Origin: Plasmodium brasilianum
Taxonomy: Eukaryota; Apicomplexa; Aconoidasida; Haemosporida; Plasmodiidae
Assembly: GCF_023973825.1 (NCBI RefSeq)
Contig: NC_090127.1
Span: 2,965,501 to 3,029,500 of the forward strand
Length of the DNA stretch: 64,000 bases
Direction of reading: 5' to 3'
Part shown: positions 11,367-23,233 of the stretch, in pieces
How positions within the stretch are numbered: position 1 is the first letter of the stretch
How the letters are laid out: every line of letters begins with the position of its first letter
Made by a program: the position numbers and the translations under genes
The notes under the pieces: generated by a model
What the model saw: only the letters and a program-made list of their open reading frames with translations
Told to the model about the DNA's origin: nothing
Database searches by the model: none

Positions 11367-14300
11367 ATACCGCGCAAGTGTAAGCGCACATCCAACCATT
11401 CAATAACGAATAGCCGAAATGTTACAAGCAAAGTTTTTTATGTTGAATGCGCGTTCGATGGAAATACATTTTTTTCGCGTGTGCCTGATGCTGCTTTGTT
11501 GCTTCTGTGTGTGTTTATATTATTTATTTTTACGATTTGTTATATTATTTATTTTTATAGGAGAGGCTGATATACCAGGGAATGACAGAATAGGCGAAAT
11601 GGCATGCAACAAATTTAATGATGATGAAAATAAAATTATAAATGAGTTCAACTTATTTCTAAATAAGCAAAAAAAGGGAACGGATACACATATGGGCGAT
11701 GCACATAAGGACGACGCTCATAAGTCAGTGAAGGAATTCAAAAATACGGCAAGTAGTGAAAGTAGTGTGCTGTGGAATTATGTTATAAGTAAAAGTAAAT
11801 TTTATGAATTAAAAGAAGATTTTGTAAATTATAATAAATTTTTACTTGAAAAAGAAAAGCGAGGAAAAGAAGAAACACTTGGTAACTTACTAGGAATGAG
11901 TAAATATATCGACATAAAGAAGAAGAAAAAAAATAATAATAATACTAATAAACGTAAAGGTAGGAAAATGAATCCAGAAGAATTTAATTGCATTATTGAT
12001 AAATTTACAAAAAATATAAACACAGATTTAACGTTAAGAAGTTATGATTATAGGAAAGGCCCACCTCAACAGGATGTGTCTTCATACACGCTAAACGCTA
12101 ATTGTAAATGTGCAGTTGATCAAACGTATGTAGGGGAATACACAGCAACAACAGGGAAAAACGAGAGTAGTCACGTCAGCTCGTTTAACAAATATTTCAC
12201 TGCAAATGATAACATCTTTTTTGTACAAAAGACCATTTTAAAAAATAGCTCTCTTTTATTTAATGACGACAATCTGGAGGTATATGCATATGTGCCAATT
12301 ATGTCTGTATTATGTATATTACTATTTTTTATTTTTTCATTTTTACGTAAAAACGGAGTAGCATGGGTTTTGTTGCATTAAAATTTTAAGAAACCACGTT
12401 CAGGTTTCATTCATTTGGCATTAGTATGTGCGTAGTTACATTGATACCTTTGTACTCTTCTATGTGCATGGTCATATTAACTTGGCCGTATGAACATGTT
12501 CATGTTAATATCATCTTGTTCTTATTAAGATTTCCTCTTTTGTATTAATTTATATATTTATGTACATACTCTTTCTTTCCTCCATATACCACAGATATCA
12601 ATAGATCAAAATTATTACGACATTAATGGAATTATAAAAATTTATTTGAAGAACAAAAAGTTTGTGAATTTTTATGATGTGGATATACAAATTACTAATA
12701 AGATTCTTTTTCCCTTGAGGTTTAAATTTCTCAGTTATGAAAAGATGTTGTGCACGAGCTCAACAAATTGCTATGTAAGGAAAATGGATACAGGAGTGCA
12801 CATAATTTATATATATATTTCTATATATGTATGTTCGTGGGTACATATAGACATGTATGTGCGCGCCTTCAAGTGTGGTACTCTTTTTTTTCTTTTTTTT
12901 TTTTTTTATAGTTTTCCCTATTTTTGAAATAGGATTATACCCAATAAAGCATTATATTGAAATATTTTATTTGAAATGTTTGTGTTTTCAGGAAATGGCT
13001 GTGAAGTGCCAGCACATGTACAAGGGTTTTCCACTTATTAAAATTTCGTACAGGTATGAATATAAGAATGCAGCTATATTCATTGCAAAAATATGAAAAA
13101 AAAAAAAAAAAAAAAGCAAAAATAAATTCGTAGGAAGAAGGAACCAACTTTGAAACGTTTATGTCTTAAGCGATGTATCTATCGTCTGTCTGTACATGTA
13201 CACGTGAATGCATACATGCATACATGCATACATGCATACGTGCATACATACATATATACATACATACATATATACATACATACATACATATATACATACA
13301 TACATATATACATACATACATGCATACATGCATACGTGCATACATACATATATACATACATACATATATACATACATACATACATATATACATACATACA
13401 TATATACATACATACATGCATACATGCATACGTGCATACATACATATATACATACATACATATATACATACATACATATATACATACATATATACATACA
13501 TACATATATACATACATACATATATACATACATACATATATACATACATACATATATACATACATACATATATACATACATACATATATACATACATACA
13601 TATATACATACATACATATATACATACATACCTGCGTACCTGCATACCTACATATGTAAATGTACACATGTACATGATGTAGATTTGCTCCCTTAGCTTG
13701 CAAGTAGCAGAATGCACCACAAAATTTCGTAAATTGTTGTATAGTTCGCTTTATTGTAGCACCGCAAATATGTTATATTGAAATGAAATTATTACTCTTT
13801 TTATCAGTTGTTTTTGCAAATTTGTAATGAATTTTGATTTTTTTCCTGCTTTTTTATTTTTCGGCTGATTTTTTCCTCTTTACAAATTTATAATTTTCAT
13901 TACAGAATGCAAGATATGTTTAGAAAAAGTATTGAGTTAAGGCTGCCCATACCAATAAACAAATTTATGAAGAGTATGAAAATCACTAAGGACGTTTTCG
14001 ACAAGTTTTGGAATAATGAAAATTTTAACCTATATAAGAAGGAGAAAATTATTAACAAAGGAGAAATGGTGGACAATGAATCAATTGTTGTGGACGCTTG
14101 TTTGGTAAGACTTAAATTTCGTAAATGAATTAAGCATGTGATATTTATGTTTATTTTTGTACACAATTTATGCCTTTTGCGTGTTTTTCTCCCTATTCCT
14201 GTAGTATACATTTTGCACACACATTTATGTACGCACATATATACTCAATTATGTACTTTATTATTTGCGCAATATTCCCATCGTTTGTTTTTTAAGGGAG

Positions 14301-14512
14301 ATGCTTTAAACGTGTGTTATATCGATGACAAGATTTATTTATGTGGTAGCTATACTGACAATTCGAGCGCCCTGGAAAATTATTTCGTTCTTGTCGGAAT
14401 TGAAGTTGTAAAAAAAAAGTTAAAAATTATATGCAAATCAAATAACCCAACATTATCTTCAGCTATATTATTTTTAATTGTATTAATACTTAAGAAGCAT
14501 ACAAAGAAATGA
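8550..14512 (+). CDS. KIC4: KIC4-like adaptor: VHS-like N-terminus and adaptin appendage C-terminus
   Basis: Ten exons: 8550-8768, 9197-9521, 9779-9872, 9985-10063, 10278-11186, 11561-12279, 12595-12774, 12992-13053, 13906-14104 and 14297-14512. All have GT..AG junctions and compatible phases, giving about 1,000 residues. Exons 1-3 encode a VHS/ENTH-like helical solenoid ([20 protein letters not shown], then RDSRELKF-type helices). The middle is Asn/Lys/Glu-rich and disordered. Exons 7-10 form an appendage: an Ig-like beta part ([17 protein letters not shown]) and a platform subdomain with [10 protein letters not shown] and DVFDKFW, like the alpha-adaptin ear LPITLNKF. This VHS-plus-appendage layout, and the position next to MTIP, match KIC4 of the Kelch13 compartment, which supports haemoglobin endocytosis. 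The frame breaks at a 19-A tract (10933-10951), and one extra A restores it. Orthology is inferred from architecture and neighbourhood. Confidence 0.8.
8815..9125. repeat. Intron microsatellites (ATACATAC)n and (TA)n
   Basis: KIC4-like intron 1 holds an atacatac array (about 8815-8880) followed by (TA)n at 8881-8912, and a second (TA)n block near 9081-9121. Confidence 0.9.
11299..11355. repeat. (TA)n microsatellite in KIC4-like intron 5
   Basis: About 55 bp of alternating TA lies between the donor at 11187 and the acceptor at 11560. Confidence 0.9.
13205..13650. repeat. Compound (ACAT/ATAT) minisatellite in KIC4-like intron 8
   Basis: About 445 bp of interlocking catacata and catatata units, with repeated higher-order blocks such as catgcatacatgcatacgtg at three sites. 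All frames are open on both strands as Tyr-Ile-His or Met-Tyr-Val repeats. The array lies wholly inside the 852-bp intron between 13054 and 13905. Confidence 0.9.
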
Positions 14513-14783
14513 GGACCCTAAGGGGAAATTTTTTTAATTATTGGGCTGGCTCCCATTTACATATATGTATATATTATTTTGATTTATTTCATTTCGTTTT
14601 ATTTTATCTTGTCATGCCATATTTTTTCGTGGCTTTTTTTTTTTTTTTTTTTTTTCTATGTACCGTTTTTCAGTCTTATAAATTTTATTTAGTTTTTAAT
14701 TAAAAATGAATATAAAAGAAATGCATCCCTTTTTATTTTTTTTTTGTCAATGTTATGATTTTTTTTTTCATTTTTTTAATTTG

Positions 14784-14820
<37 letters not shown>

Positions 14821-15413
14821 TATGCATATCTTTACCATAGCAACATTTTAAAGTTTTTTAAATGAAGAAAATGTACTGTTCCGATTGATTTTATTAGAAC
14901 ATTTGAAATCATGCATATGAATGTATCATAATGTGTAAGAATTAAAAAAACTATAATATATGTTTGTCAAGAGATGAATCATTTTTTAAAAATATTTTTA
15001 GAAAAAATGCATATTCCTCTTAAACTGTTGGGGTGGATGTTGAAGTCATATTTGTATATTTGTTCAACGTTCTTTACATAAGTTTTGTTTTTGTTTTTAT
15101 TTTCGTAACCAATAGTAGAGCAGGTTACGGCTAATTAAGGAAAGAAGACATATACACATGTAAACATAAATATAAATATAGGCAAGTATATATGTTTATT
15201 TATTTGTACATATTCATATTTACTTGAATAATACATGAATGGTGTATGCCTTAAAACTGGAATTTTTTTTTTTTTTTTTACGCAATAAAATCGAATTACT
15301 ATGAGAGTCTTTTGATGAATTGTTTTAATGTGATATAAAATTCGAATCCTGTGTACACTATTGGTAAGCATTCATTATTTTTCTTCACATACATAAGCGT
15401 ATATATATGTATG

Positions 15414-15450
<37 letters not shown>

Positions 15451-17824
15451 TTAAAGAGGAATATTTGGGATGAATATTAAATTGCATTTTATACAAGATA
15501 CTTAAATGCATTTCGAAAAGTGCAGCTCATCCTGTCAACTCTTCGACTACTAGTAGTACAACAGTCATTATTATACCTCTTATCTTATCGTTTCATGGTA
15601 TAGGTCCATGTTTTTTCGTTATTTTTATTATTTTTTTTTTGTACATAATATTATGACCTGGTAATATTTATTTGAGCTAAATCAAATAGGAGCTGAAATG
15701 CACAAATTTAATGAAAATTATATCTAATAATATTTACAATGGTCAATTGTATGTATACGTATATATAAATATGTATATATATGTATGTAAGTTTGTATAT
15801 GAGTACACATGGACGTTTGGTAAGTGGGTTTTCATGTACATATGTATATATAAAATTTTTTTTTTCTCCTTTATTATTACTGAAAAAAGTTAATTACCAC
15901 AATTCTTAATATTCTTATAAAAAAGGAAAAATGAGCCCTATTGTAAAATTCTACTCCTAGTGTTGAGAAACGCGTGTACAAATGCAGTAGATACACATTT
16001 TTCTGTGAAATTTGCCCCCACACACGTATGTAATATATATATATAAAGATTGATACGCACATACATACATATATATATACCTATGCCCTTCTATAAATTC
16101 CAAGTAACTGTCGTCATACTATATATTTTGTTTATAATGATGTTCTTCCAAATTTTTGATCTTACCCTAGATTAATGCTATTTCCATGCATTTCCGTGCG
16201 CAAATAGATATATAGAAGGGTAAATTAAGTTGTATACACAATCTGTTCGTAAAATTTGAGTACAACAACTGTAGAAGAACAAATTTTGGGAAATAAATGG
16301 GTTTTTAAGAAGTACAAAAAAAAAAAAAAAAAAAGTTATTTCAATTACTAGTATTTTAAGAAGTAAATTAATTTATTAAAATGATTATGAACTGTAGAAT
16401 GCCTGAATTGTTAATAATAAATTTCTATCCTTCCTTTTTTTCTTTTTTTTTTTTTTGGCTGTATTAATATCTTAATAATTATCATAATTTTTCGTCTACA
16501 TGAAAATTGTATAACAGTACGCAGCACAAAAAAGATAAAATTCACATAAACATGGAAAAAAAAAAAAAATAAATGTACTAAATGGTTTTATATAATTATA
16601 AAAGATAACAAATGCTGATATTTCTTTTACTTTTACGTTCACTTTTACGTTCACTTTTACGTTCACTTTTACGTCACTTTTACCTTTAATTTTAACATTT
16701 TCTTCTTATATGAAGAAACTGTTAATATATTTAGTCTGACCGAATTCTTTTTTTTTTTTTATGGGAAAAGCTGTAAACGTTTTTACCTTACAACATATAT
16801 CAGTTAGTTACTCCTTTTCATTAATCATTTAATAAATTAATAGTAATTTTCTTGATTTTTATGAAAAATATTTTTTTAAGGCTAAGCGTAAAAAAAAAAA
16901 AAAAAAAAATATAGGAAGGCTAACCATTTTGCACACACAGCTTTGGCATAATAGCTTTATTTTAAAACATGAACAAGCAATAATATAAACCAAAAAAAAA
17001 AAAAAATTATAAAAAATTATAAAATATATCCAAATATACATATATTACATATATAGTGTGTATAATATATACATATTCACATATATTTACCTGTACGACA
17101 CATACATATATGTATTTGTTCATATACACATACTTGTACATGTGTATATGTGAACAGATAATATATATTTTTTTTTTTTGGTGTTAGATTTAGAAAGTCT
17201 CCAATGTTGTATACAGCTGTAAAAAATAAAATTAAATTTTAATTAAAAAAAAAAAATAATATAATATACATATATGCATATGTATATATATACAACATAT
17301 ATATAAATCCATTATAGTAAGTTGGAATGTTTAACTAAATTAAATTTTTTTTTTTTTTTTTTAATTTTATGAGTCTTTAAAAACTTGTTTTATTTTTATT
17401 ATTTATAATACCTATATATACTTCTTCTGAAAGAGTGTATTTATAGTACTTCGCTAACCAATATTTTATATTACTTTAGTATTACTTAACTCTAATATTT
17501 TTATCGTTGCTTTATTTTTTTGTTTGCATATATTTTTAATATAGAAATAAATATATTAATATATTAATATATTACATATATTTATATATTTTTAATTTCA
17601 AATTTGTTCTATTCCGCGTCATAGTACTAATATATTATATATATTTATATATTTTTAATTTCAGATTTGTTCTATTCCTCTCCATAGTACTAATATATTA
17701 TATATATTTATATATTTTTAATTTCAGATTTGCTCTATTCTTCTCCATTTTACTATATTGTGTTCCGTTTTGTGCTCTTTCCTTTTTTCGTATTTTTTTT
17801 TTTTTTTTTGTTTGAATTGTGAAA
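14513..17824. other. Intergenic region, 3.3 kb
   Basis: I see no supported gene here. The sequence is AT-rich with many homopolymer runs, (TA)n blocks near 14790-14817 and 15419-15446, and short acgttcacttttacg repeats at about 16635-16680. The last 260 bp carry a 64-bp direct repeat just upstream of MTIP. It must contain the KIC4-like terminator and the MTIP promoter. Confidence 0.65.
17555..17756. repeat. About 64-bp direct repeat, three copies, upstream of MTIP
   Basis: Three near-identical copies of a unit running from ctaatatatta through tatatttttaatttcagattt to gttctattcctctccatagta. The last copy ends about 70 bp before the MTIP ATG. Copies differ at a few bases (for example ttcaaattt/ttcagattt and ccgcgtcat/cctctccat). 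The position suggests duplicated promoter or 5' UTR sequence, but no function is shown. Confidence 0.85.
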
Positions 17825-18442
17825 ATGGAAAAACAATGCCCCGTGTGTTATTTCAATTTACCGGATCCTGAATCAACGATAGCTCCATATGATACGGAGT
17901 TAAATTATTTCATGTGGGGCCCAGGTTTTGAATGGCAACCAGAACCTGAGGTAAAGCAAATATCAGTTGAAGAGGAAAATTATGAAGAGTCTGAAGAGTC
18001 AGAAGAATCAGTTATAGAGTTAGAAGAACTAGGTGATAAGGTTGATTCAAGTGAGGCCAAAACATTTTTTAATGAAAAGAGTAGCAGTGGAAAAATAAGC
18101 ATTCAGGATGCTTCTTATAATGCTAGAAGATTGGGTTTAGCTCCATCAAGCACTGATGAAAAGAAAATTAAAGAGTTATATGGGGAGAACATAACATATG
18201 AACAATACTTGGAGTATATAGCCATGTGTGTCCATGAAAATGATAATATTGATGAACTAATTAAAATGTTTGCACACTTTGATAATAATGCAGATGGATA
18301 CTTAACCAAATATCAAATGAGGCATATTTTAACTACTTGGGGAGATGCTTTAAGTGAGCAAGAGGCAAATGACGCCTTAAATGCATTCTCAAAAGATGAC
18401 AAAATTAACTATAGAATGTTCTGTGAGGATATTTTGCAATAG
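17825..18442 (+). CDS. MTIP: Myosin A tail domain interacting protein (myosin light chain)
   Basis: A single exon of 205 residues. MTIP is the light chain that clamps the MyoA tail and links it to GAP45/GAP50 at the inner membrane complex, in the glideosome that drives invasion and gliding. The N-terminus ([16 protein letters not shown]) has Cys5 and Cys8, where the P. falciparum protein also has Cys residues. An acidic Glu/Ser linker follows. The C-terminal half is the EF-hand-like calmodulin fold: [33 protein letters not shown] (a loop with D-N-N-D spacing) and [19 protein letters not shown], ending LCEDILQ. Length and termini agree with known MTIP. The start is the ATG at 17825; an in-frame GTG two codons earlier has no support. 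Confidence 0.98.
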   Translation: MEKQCPVCYFNLPDPESTIAPYDTELNYFMWGPGFEWQPEPEVKQISVEEENYEESEESEESVIELEELGDKVDSSEAKTFFNEKSSSGKISIQDASYNARRLGLAPSSTDEKKIKELYGENITYEQYLEYIAMCVHENDNIDELIKMFAHFDNNADGYLTKYQMRHILTTWGDALSEQEANDALNAFSKDDKINYRMFCEDILQ

Positions 18443-18840
18443 CACTTTTGCTTTTTATATTTTGTTTTGCTATATTTTACCCAATTTTGATGCATTATTT
18501 TATTTTAATATATGTTTTGTTATTTTATTTCATCTAATTATTCATTTTATGATTTTATATTATTTTATTTTATTTTATTTAATTATTCATCTTATTATAT
18601 TAATTTATCGTTATTTTTACTTCCGTATCCTATGATATTACAAATCGTGAAAACATCCAGACCGTTTTCATTCACATAACTATATGCTTTTTTTTACGTC
18701 CATTCTGTGATAAATGAATGGAAACATGTACGTGTCTTCACCCGTATACGCACATATATGCTTACATACATACATGCATACATGCATACGTGCATACGAT
18801 ATATGTACATACATACATACGTTAGTAATCGTAGAGACAT

Positions 18841-19748
18841 AATTGTAAGATTGAAAATTGTACACGATGATTCAGCTTTCCACTTTGTAGGTTATTTCCG
18901 TTTTATTTGTTTTTGACTTATCCTTTGTCTTTGTTTTTTATATTGTATATTTTTTTGATCATAACCTCTTTTAATTGCGAACATGAGCATGTTATAAGTG
19001 CGTTTTGTAAAGAAAAAGAAAAATATAAGAATGGAAAAAAAAAGTGAACATTCCGTAATTATTTATTCTTATGATTTATCTTTAATTTTTATTTTAGTTT
19101 TTTGTAAAACTGTAACAAAAAAAGCATCGTACGCATTATTATCGTTTTACGATTGTTTTTTTGAAATGTTTAATCCGTACAGCATGCATGTATGTATGTA
19201 TACGACACGTATAGCTATATAAGAAACTAAACATTACAAAAAAGAAGGTTTATGTTGAAACTTTTAAGGGCGCAGGAAATATCGAAATGAAAAAATAAAG
19301 AATATACCATTTTTATAGCAGCTTTTTATGAATTAAATATAGAAGAACGAATATTGCAATAAAAACTTAATTCGCAATATTTTAAACAAGTTTGTTTTGC
19401 TTCATCATGCTTCATCATGCTTCATCATGCTTCATTATGCTTCATCATGCTTCATCATGCTTCATTATGCTTCATCATGCTTCATTATGCTTCATTATGC
19501 TTCATTATGCTTCATTATGCTTCATTATGCTTCATTTTGTTTTGTTTTATTTTTTTTTTTTTACATCCTCAGGGACATTTGAAATTTTAATTAACTTGAA
19601 CGAACAAGAAACAAATACTGTTAGCAAGCATACGTTCTATACACACAAAATAATGTACAATGCACAGAGCACAAGTAGACATAATAAAAAGGAAGATATT
19701 ATAAGGGAATTTTTATTTTATTTTATTTTTTTTTGGTATTATTTTTAA
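18841..19748 (+). other. Cluster of exon-like open segments, possible unannotated spliced transcript
   Basis: Four plus-strand stretches look more like coding exons than the surrounding repeats. One follows TCGTAG at about 18835 (DIIVRLKIVHDDSAFHFV, then a possible GTTATT donor). One starts at an ATG at 19031 (MEKKSEHSVIIYSYDLS..). One follows TTTTATAG at about 19318 (AFYELNIEERILQ and a stop). One follows CCTCAG at 19572 (GTFEILINLNEQETNTVSKH.. to a stop at 19748). I could not chain all four in one consistent phase, and I recognise no family. They could be a small gene, alternative 3' exons of MTIP, or chance. Confidence 0.25.
19398..19540. repeat. 10-bp tandem repeat (cttcatcatg / cttcattatg)n
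   Basis: About 14 copies of a 10-bp unit with a single variable base (catcatg or cattatg), directly before a poly(T) run. The period is not a multiple of three, so all frames remain open in rotation. Confidence 0.95.
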
Positions 19749-19986
19749 ATTAATTAAAAAGGTGGTATGTAAAGCGTAACAACAAATGGGTAAACGTTAT
19801 TTGAGGCTATTTTAATAAAATTAAAAAAAAAAGTTTAGATAGGAAAAGATAAGTTAAGAATGAGGTTATTTATAATGAGCCCCCTATACATTACCTCATA
19901 TTTTAAACGTTTTATGATAAATATTTTTCTGTTGTTTTTTTTTTTTTTTTTTCCCCCTCTACTCCTTTCATTATATTCTGAACATG

Positions 19987-21741
19987 TCAGAAACTTATTT
20001 GCAAAATGAACCAATAAAAATCTGCAAAGAGATAGAGAGAAATATGCACAGGATTATCCGGGGAAGCACGCCCCTGTCCTACAATCTTAACACTTCTATT
20101 AGTTCCAACAAATGATTCATTAATAATATTTATGTAATCATGATAAGAGCATAATTTGGTTGTAAAAATTATTAGTAGTAACCCATTGGATGTAATATAT
20201 TTTTGAGCTACGTTAATCAGATCGATATATCTTTTCTTACCCGATTCAATAAACTTTGATTTGGGGATTAAATTTGGAGGATCCAAAACGATTATATCAA
20301 ACAGTTCATTACAATTTTTAAAAAATTGTAAATAATCACAACAAATAAATTCAATATTATTATTTTTTATATTATTTAAGTAAGCAGCATTTTTAGCTAG
20401 CTGTACAAATTTTTTATCCTTTTCTACACACTTAACACTTTTTGCTTTTCCGTTTTTTGCACATTGAATTCCAAATGATCCAACATAAGAAAATAAATCG
20501 AGGATATTCTTTTGATATGCATATGTGCATAAAAGATTTCTTAAACACTTTCTGTTAAAAAACCATCCAGTGCCTGGTGAATTAATAAGATCTATTAAAA
20601 AAAAACAATCATTTTCAATTAATATGACTTGTTCAGGTATTTTTCCATAAACAACTTTTTTATATATTTCTAATTTTTCATTTAACCTTTCTTTATTGTC
20701 ATTTCGAAATATGATTCCTTTTGGCTTTAGTAGTTCAATAAGTGCATCATTGATATTGCAAGCTAGCATTTCACATCCGACTGTCAAGTGTTGTACTGAA
20801 ATGTATTCATCGAAGCGATCAATTATAAGTCCTGGAAGGTTATCCCCTTCGCTGTTAATTAGTCGATAGCAAAACTGGTTATCCAGCATTGGGTGTGCAT
20901 GTACATGAGCGGACGGGCTTATGTCAGACGAGAGCATACTAGATGTATTCGTGTGTGCACTAGTGGAAACATTAGATGACGCACTAGTGTGGGTATTGCT
21001 GGATGAACACTTTAACATTTCAGTGGTCGCACTGGTGGATGAATACATGGACATTCCAGTAGACGCACTAGTGTGGGTACTGCTGGATGAACACTTTAAC
21101 ATTTCAGTGGTCGCACTGGTGGACGAATACATGGGCATTCCAGTAGATGCACTAGATGACGGGTTGTCATCCGATGAAAGTTCGCTTAATGATATCATAT
21201 TGCGGTTTTTCCCCCCTTTGGTAAGCTTGGACCTCCACAGTAAACAAGCTTTAATTTTTTCTATAAAAAAATTTATGTTAATTGGAAAAAGAGTATTCTG
21301 ACTTATTATTCTTGCGGTAATTAAAGAGTAAGGGTTGAAGGTGGCAATGCCAAATGACTCTCCATTGTTATTTTTTACATTAACTAGGGTAAAAGGATTA
21401 TTTTTTAATTCTTCTAAATTGCTTACTTCGTTACTGTAAACTAGAGGCACATTCCGTTTTAACCTTCTGTCATGCATATTTTTTTCTTTCTCTTTATATT
21501 TGTCTACTCCGCTGTATTTGTATTCATGGTTATATTTGTGCTCGTCTTTGTCTTTCTCTTTCTTTATTTCTTCCTTTAAATATAAAATTGGTCTTATGCT
21601 AACATCATCTATATACTGCTCATGGTGATATTTGTATAGTTCCTCCTTAAATTTTGTGTTTTTGATATACTTGACTTTTGAAAAATATCTACATTTGAGA
21701 TAGTTGTTGTGGTTTTTCTTTGTTCCTATTAATATAAGCAT
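19987..21741 (-). CDS. RlmI-like class I SAM-dependent RNA (cytosine-C5) methyltransferase
   Basis: 584 residues, one exon, ATG at 21741. It resembles bacterial RlmI (23S rRNA m5C methyltransferase). A PUA-like segment (SFGIATFNPYSLITARIIS) is followed by the RlmI linker (YRLINSEGDNLPGLIIDRFDEY) and the Rossmann methyltransferase core: ILDLFSYVGSFGIQCAKNG (SAM binding), CVEKDKKFVQLAKNAAYLN, FDIIVLDPPNL (motif IV) and FTTKLCSYHDY, with a Cys where RlmI has its catalytic one. The end, SPDNPVHISL.., matches the DHPV ending of the family. An 84-bp repeat (28 residues, about two copies) is inserted between the PUA part and the linker at about 20960-21150. The N-terminus is basic and could target an organelle, which suits rRNA modification in mitochondrion or apicoplast, but that is inference. 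Confidence 0.85.
   Translation of the reverse strand: MLILIGTKKNHNNYLKCRYFSKVKYIKNTKFKEELYKYHHEQYIDDVSIRPILYLKEEIKKEKDKDEHKYNHEYKYSGVDKYKEKEKNMHDRRLKRNVPLVYSNEVSNLEELKNNPFTLVNVKNNNGESFGIATFNPYSLITARIISQNTLFPININFFIEKIKACLLWRSKLTKGGKNRNMISLSELSSDDNPSSSASTGMPMYSSTSATTEMLKCSSSSTHTSASTGMSMYSSTSATTEMLKCSSSNTHTSASSNVSTSAHTNTSSMLSSDISPSAHVHAHPMLDNQFCYRLINSEGDNLPGLIIDRFDEYISVQHLTVGCEMLACNINDALIELLKPKGIIFRNDNKERLNEKLEIYKKVVYGKIPEQVILIENDCFFLIDLINSPGTGWFFNRKCLRNLLCTYAYQKNILDLFSYVGSFGIQCAKNGKAKSVKCVEKDKKFVQLAKNAAYLNNIKNNNIEFICCDYLQFFKNCNELFDIIVLDPPNLIPKSKFIESGKKRYIDLINVAQKYITSNGLLLIIFTTKLCSYHDYINIINESFVGTNRSVKIVGQGRASPDNPVHISLYLFADFYWFILQISF
20930..21150 (-). repeat. Coding 84-bp tandem repeat in the RlmI-like gene
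   Basis: Two copies of a 28-residue unit (MYSSTSATTEMLKCSSS, then NTHTSAS) plus partial copies, giving a Ser/Thr-rich insert between the PUA-like and methyltransferase parts. The frame is preserved. Confidence 0.9.
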
Positions 21742-23202
21742 CTTGTTGGGTCATCTTTTGTTCTGTATGGAATTAATTTGTTCCTATTATTATTTTATTA
21801 TTATTTTTTACGATAATTTTTTTTTATTATATAATTTTTTTGTTTTATATTAAATTAGTTCAAGTGGTGCTGTATCTTTTATGCGTAATGTATGTGAGTT
21901 TCCTTTCAATTGAAGGGACAAAAAAAAAAAAAAAAAAAAAAAAATGAAAAAACGAAAAAAAGAAAAAGAGAAAAAAAGAAAAAAAGAAAAAAAGAAAAAA
22001 AGAAAGAGTATATTATATACTGATAACAATTTTTTTGTTTGTTCATTATTTTAAAATGGGGGCAGGTTACTGTTTACAGGTTTAGGAATATGGTTAAGCT
22101 GCCTCCCACCTGATCTTCTCATACTTTAACAAGAAAAGGGTTGACATATATTTAAATAAATTTGTTTATAAAATTCTATGAGCTATTAATAAAGTTTCTA
22201 CATAACAACCTTGTTCAACGAAACGGCAAATCCCAATCCATTCATCCGTATATGCATCCATTCAAACAGTCATACAATCATCCATTCGCAAAGTTAACCA
22301 TTCAACCATTCAATCAGTGAAAGTGTGAAAGTGTGAAAGTGTGAGAGAGTGAAAGAATGAAAGAGTGAACGAGTGGTTCATTTTTTGAGGGTACCTCCTT
22401 TTGTTTTATCTTTTTATATTATCATGCCCAGCGCGTTGCAGAAATATGAAGTTGTTCGTTCGTTGATAAATCATTTACATCTTCGCAATATGGAAGCTTG
22501 GCCCTTGTTAAGCAGCATTTCCCTTCAATCGAAAGGAACTCGCTCGTCAGCTTGTCCAGCAGTTACAAGCATATAAAAATGTAAGAGTTTATACACACAT
22601 AGATACGTACATAAATACGAACATGTACTTATATTCGTCTGCAGTGGTATGTATAATGATACTTCGAATGTGCTCTTAACAATTTTATCCTTGCTAATCA
22701 CATAATAAAAAATAAAAAGGCAAATAAATTATTTACTCTCCAACTAATACAAATATTTTTAAGGTGTATGAAACACAAAAATAGCTGGTAAAAAAACGAA
22801 ATCTATGTAACGTAAGAGAGAAAATTTTTTTTTTTTTTTTATTAATTCATTCTGTAGTTATATTCCATATGTTATATAACAAATGTATAAAGGATAGTCT
22901 TTTAAACAAGATGTACAGTAGGGGGGAGAGAAAAAAAAAAAAAAAAAAAAAAAAATACAAGCGAGTAGGCAAAGGTTAAAGTGTTAAAACGCCAAAACGA
23001 GGTTGCTCATGCGTACCAGGAAAAGAACAGAATTGCAAAAAATACAATATACTATTAAGGGCATAAAATAATTACATATTTTTAGGCGGAAGTTATGTAA
23101 ATGTTAATTGTATTTGTATAATAAAAAAAAAAAAAAAAAAAAAATTCAAATCGAAGAAATGGTAAAAGGAGAAACGGAAGAATGAGCATAAAAATAAAAG
23201 AT

Positions 23203-23233
<31 letters not shown>

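Larger units (their letters stand above)
18443..19986. other. MTIP downstream region with exon-like open segments
   Basis: The interval between MTIP and the RlmI-like gene. It holds a tattttatttta-rich 3' flank (18480-18600), catacatgcatacg repeats (18765-18820), several plus-strand exon-like segments listed separately, and a 10-bp repeat block at 19398-19540. No firm gene can be assigned. Confidence 0.6.

Noticed and set aside
13159..13720. Six overlapping frames of 156-184 codons on both strands
   Set aside because: They are produced by the catacata minisatellite within an intron; composition is only Tyr, Ile, His, Met, Val and Cys, and real exons flank it.
20015..20042. A 28-bp GTGCAT..TTGCAG intron at the end of the RlmI-like gene
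   Set aside because: Far shorter than other introns here, and the unspliced frame keeps the family-like PVHISL ending.
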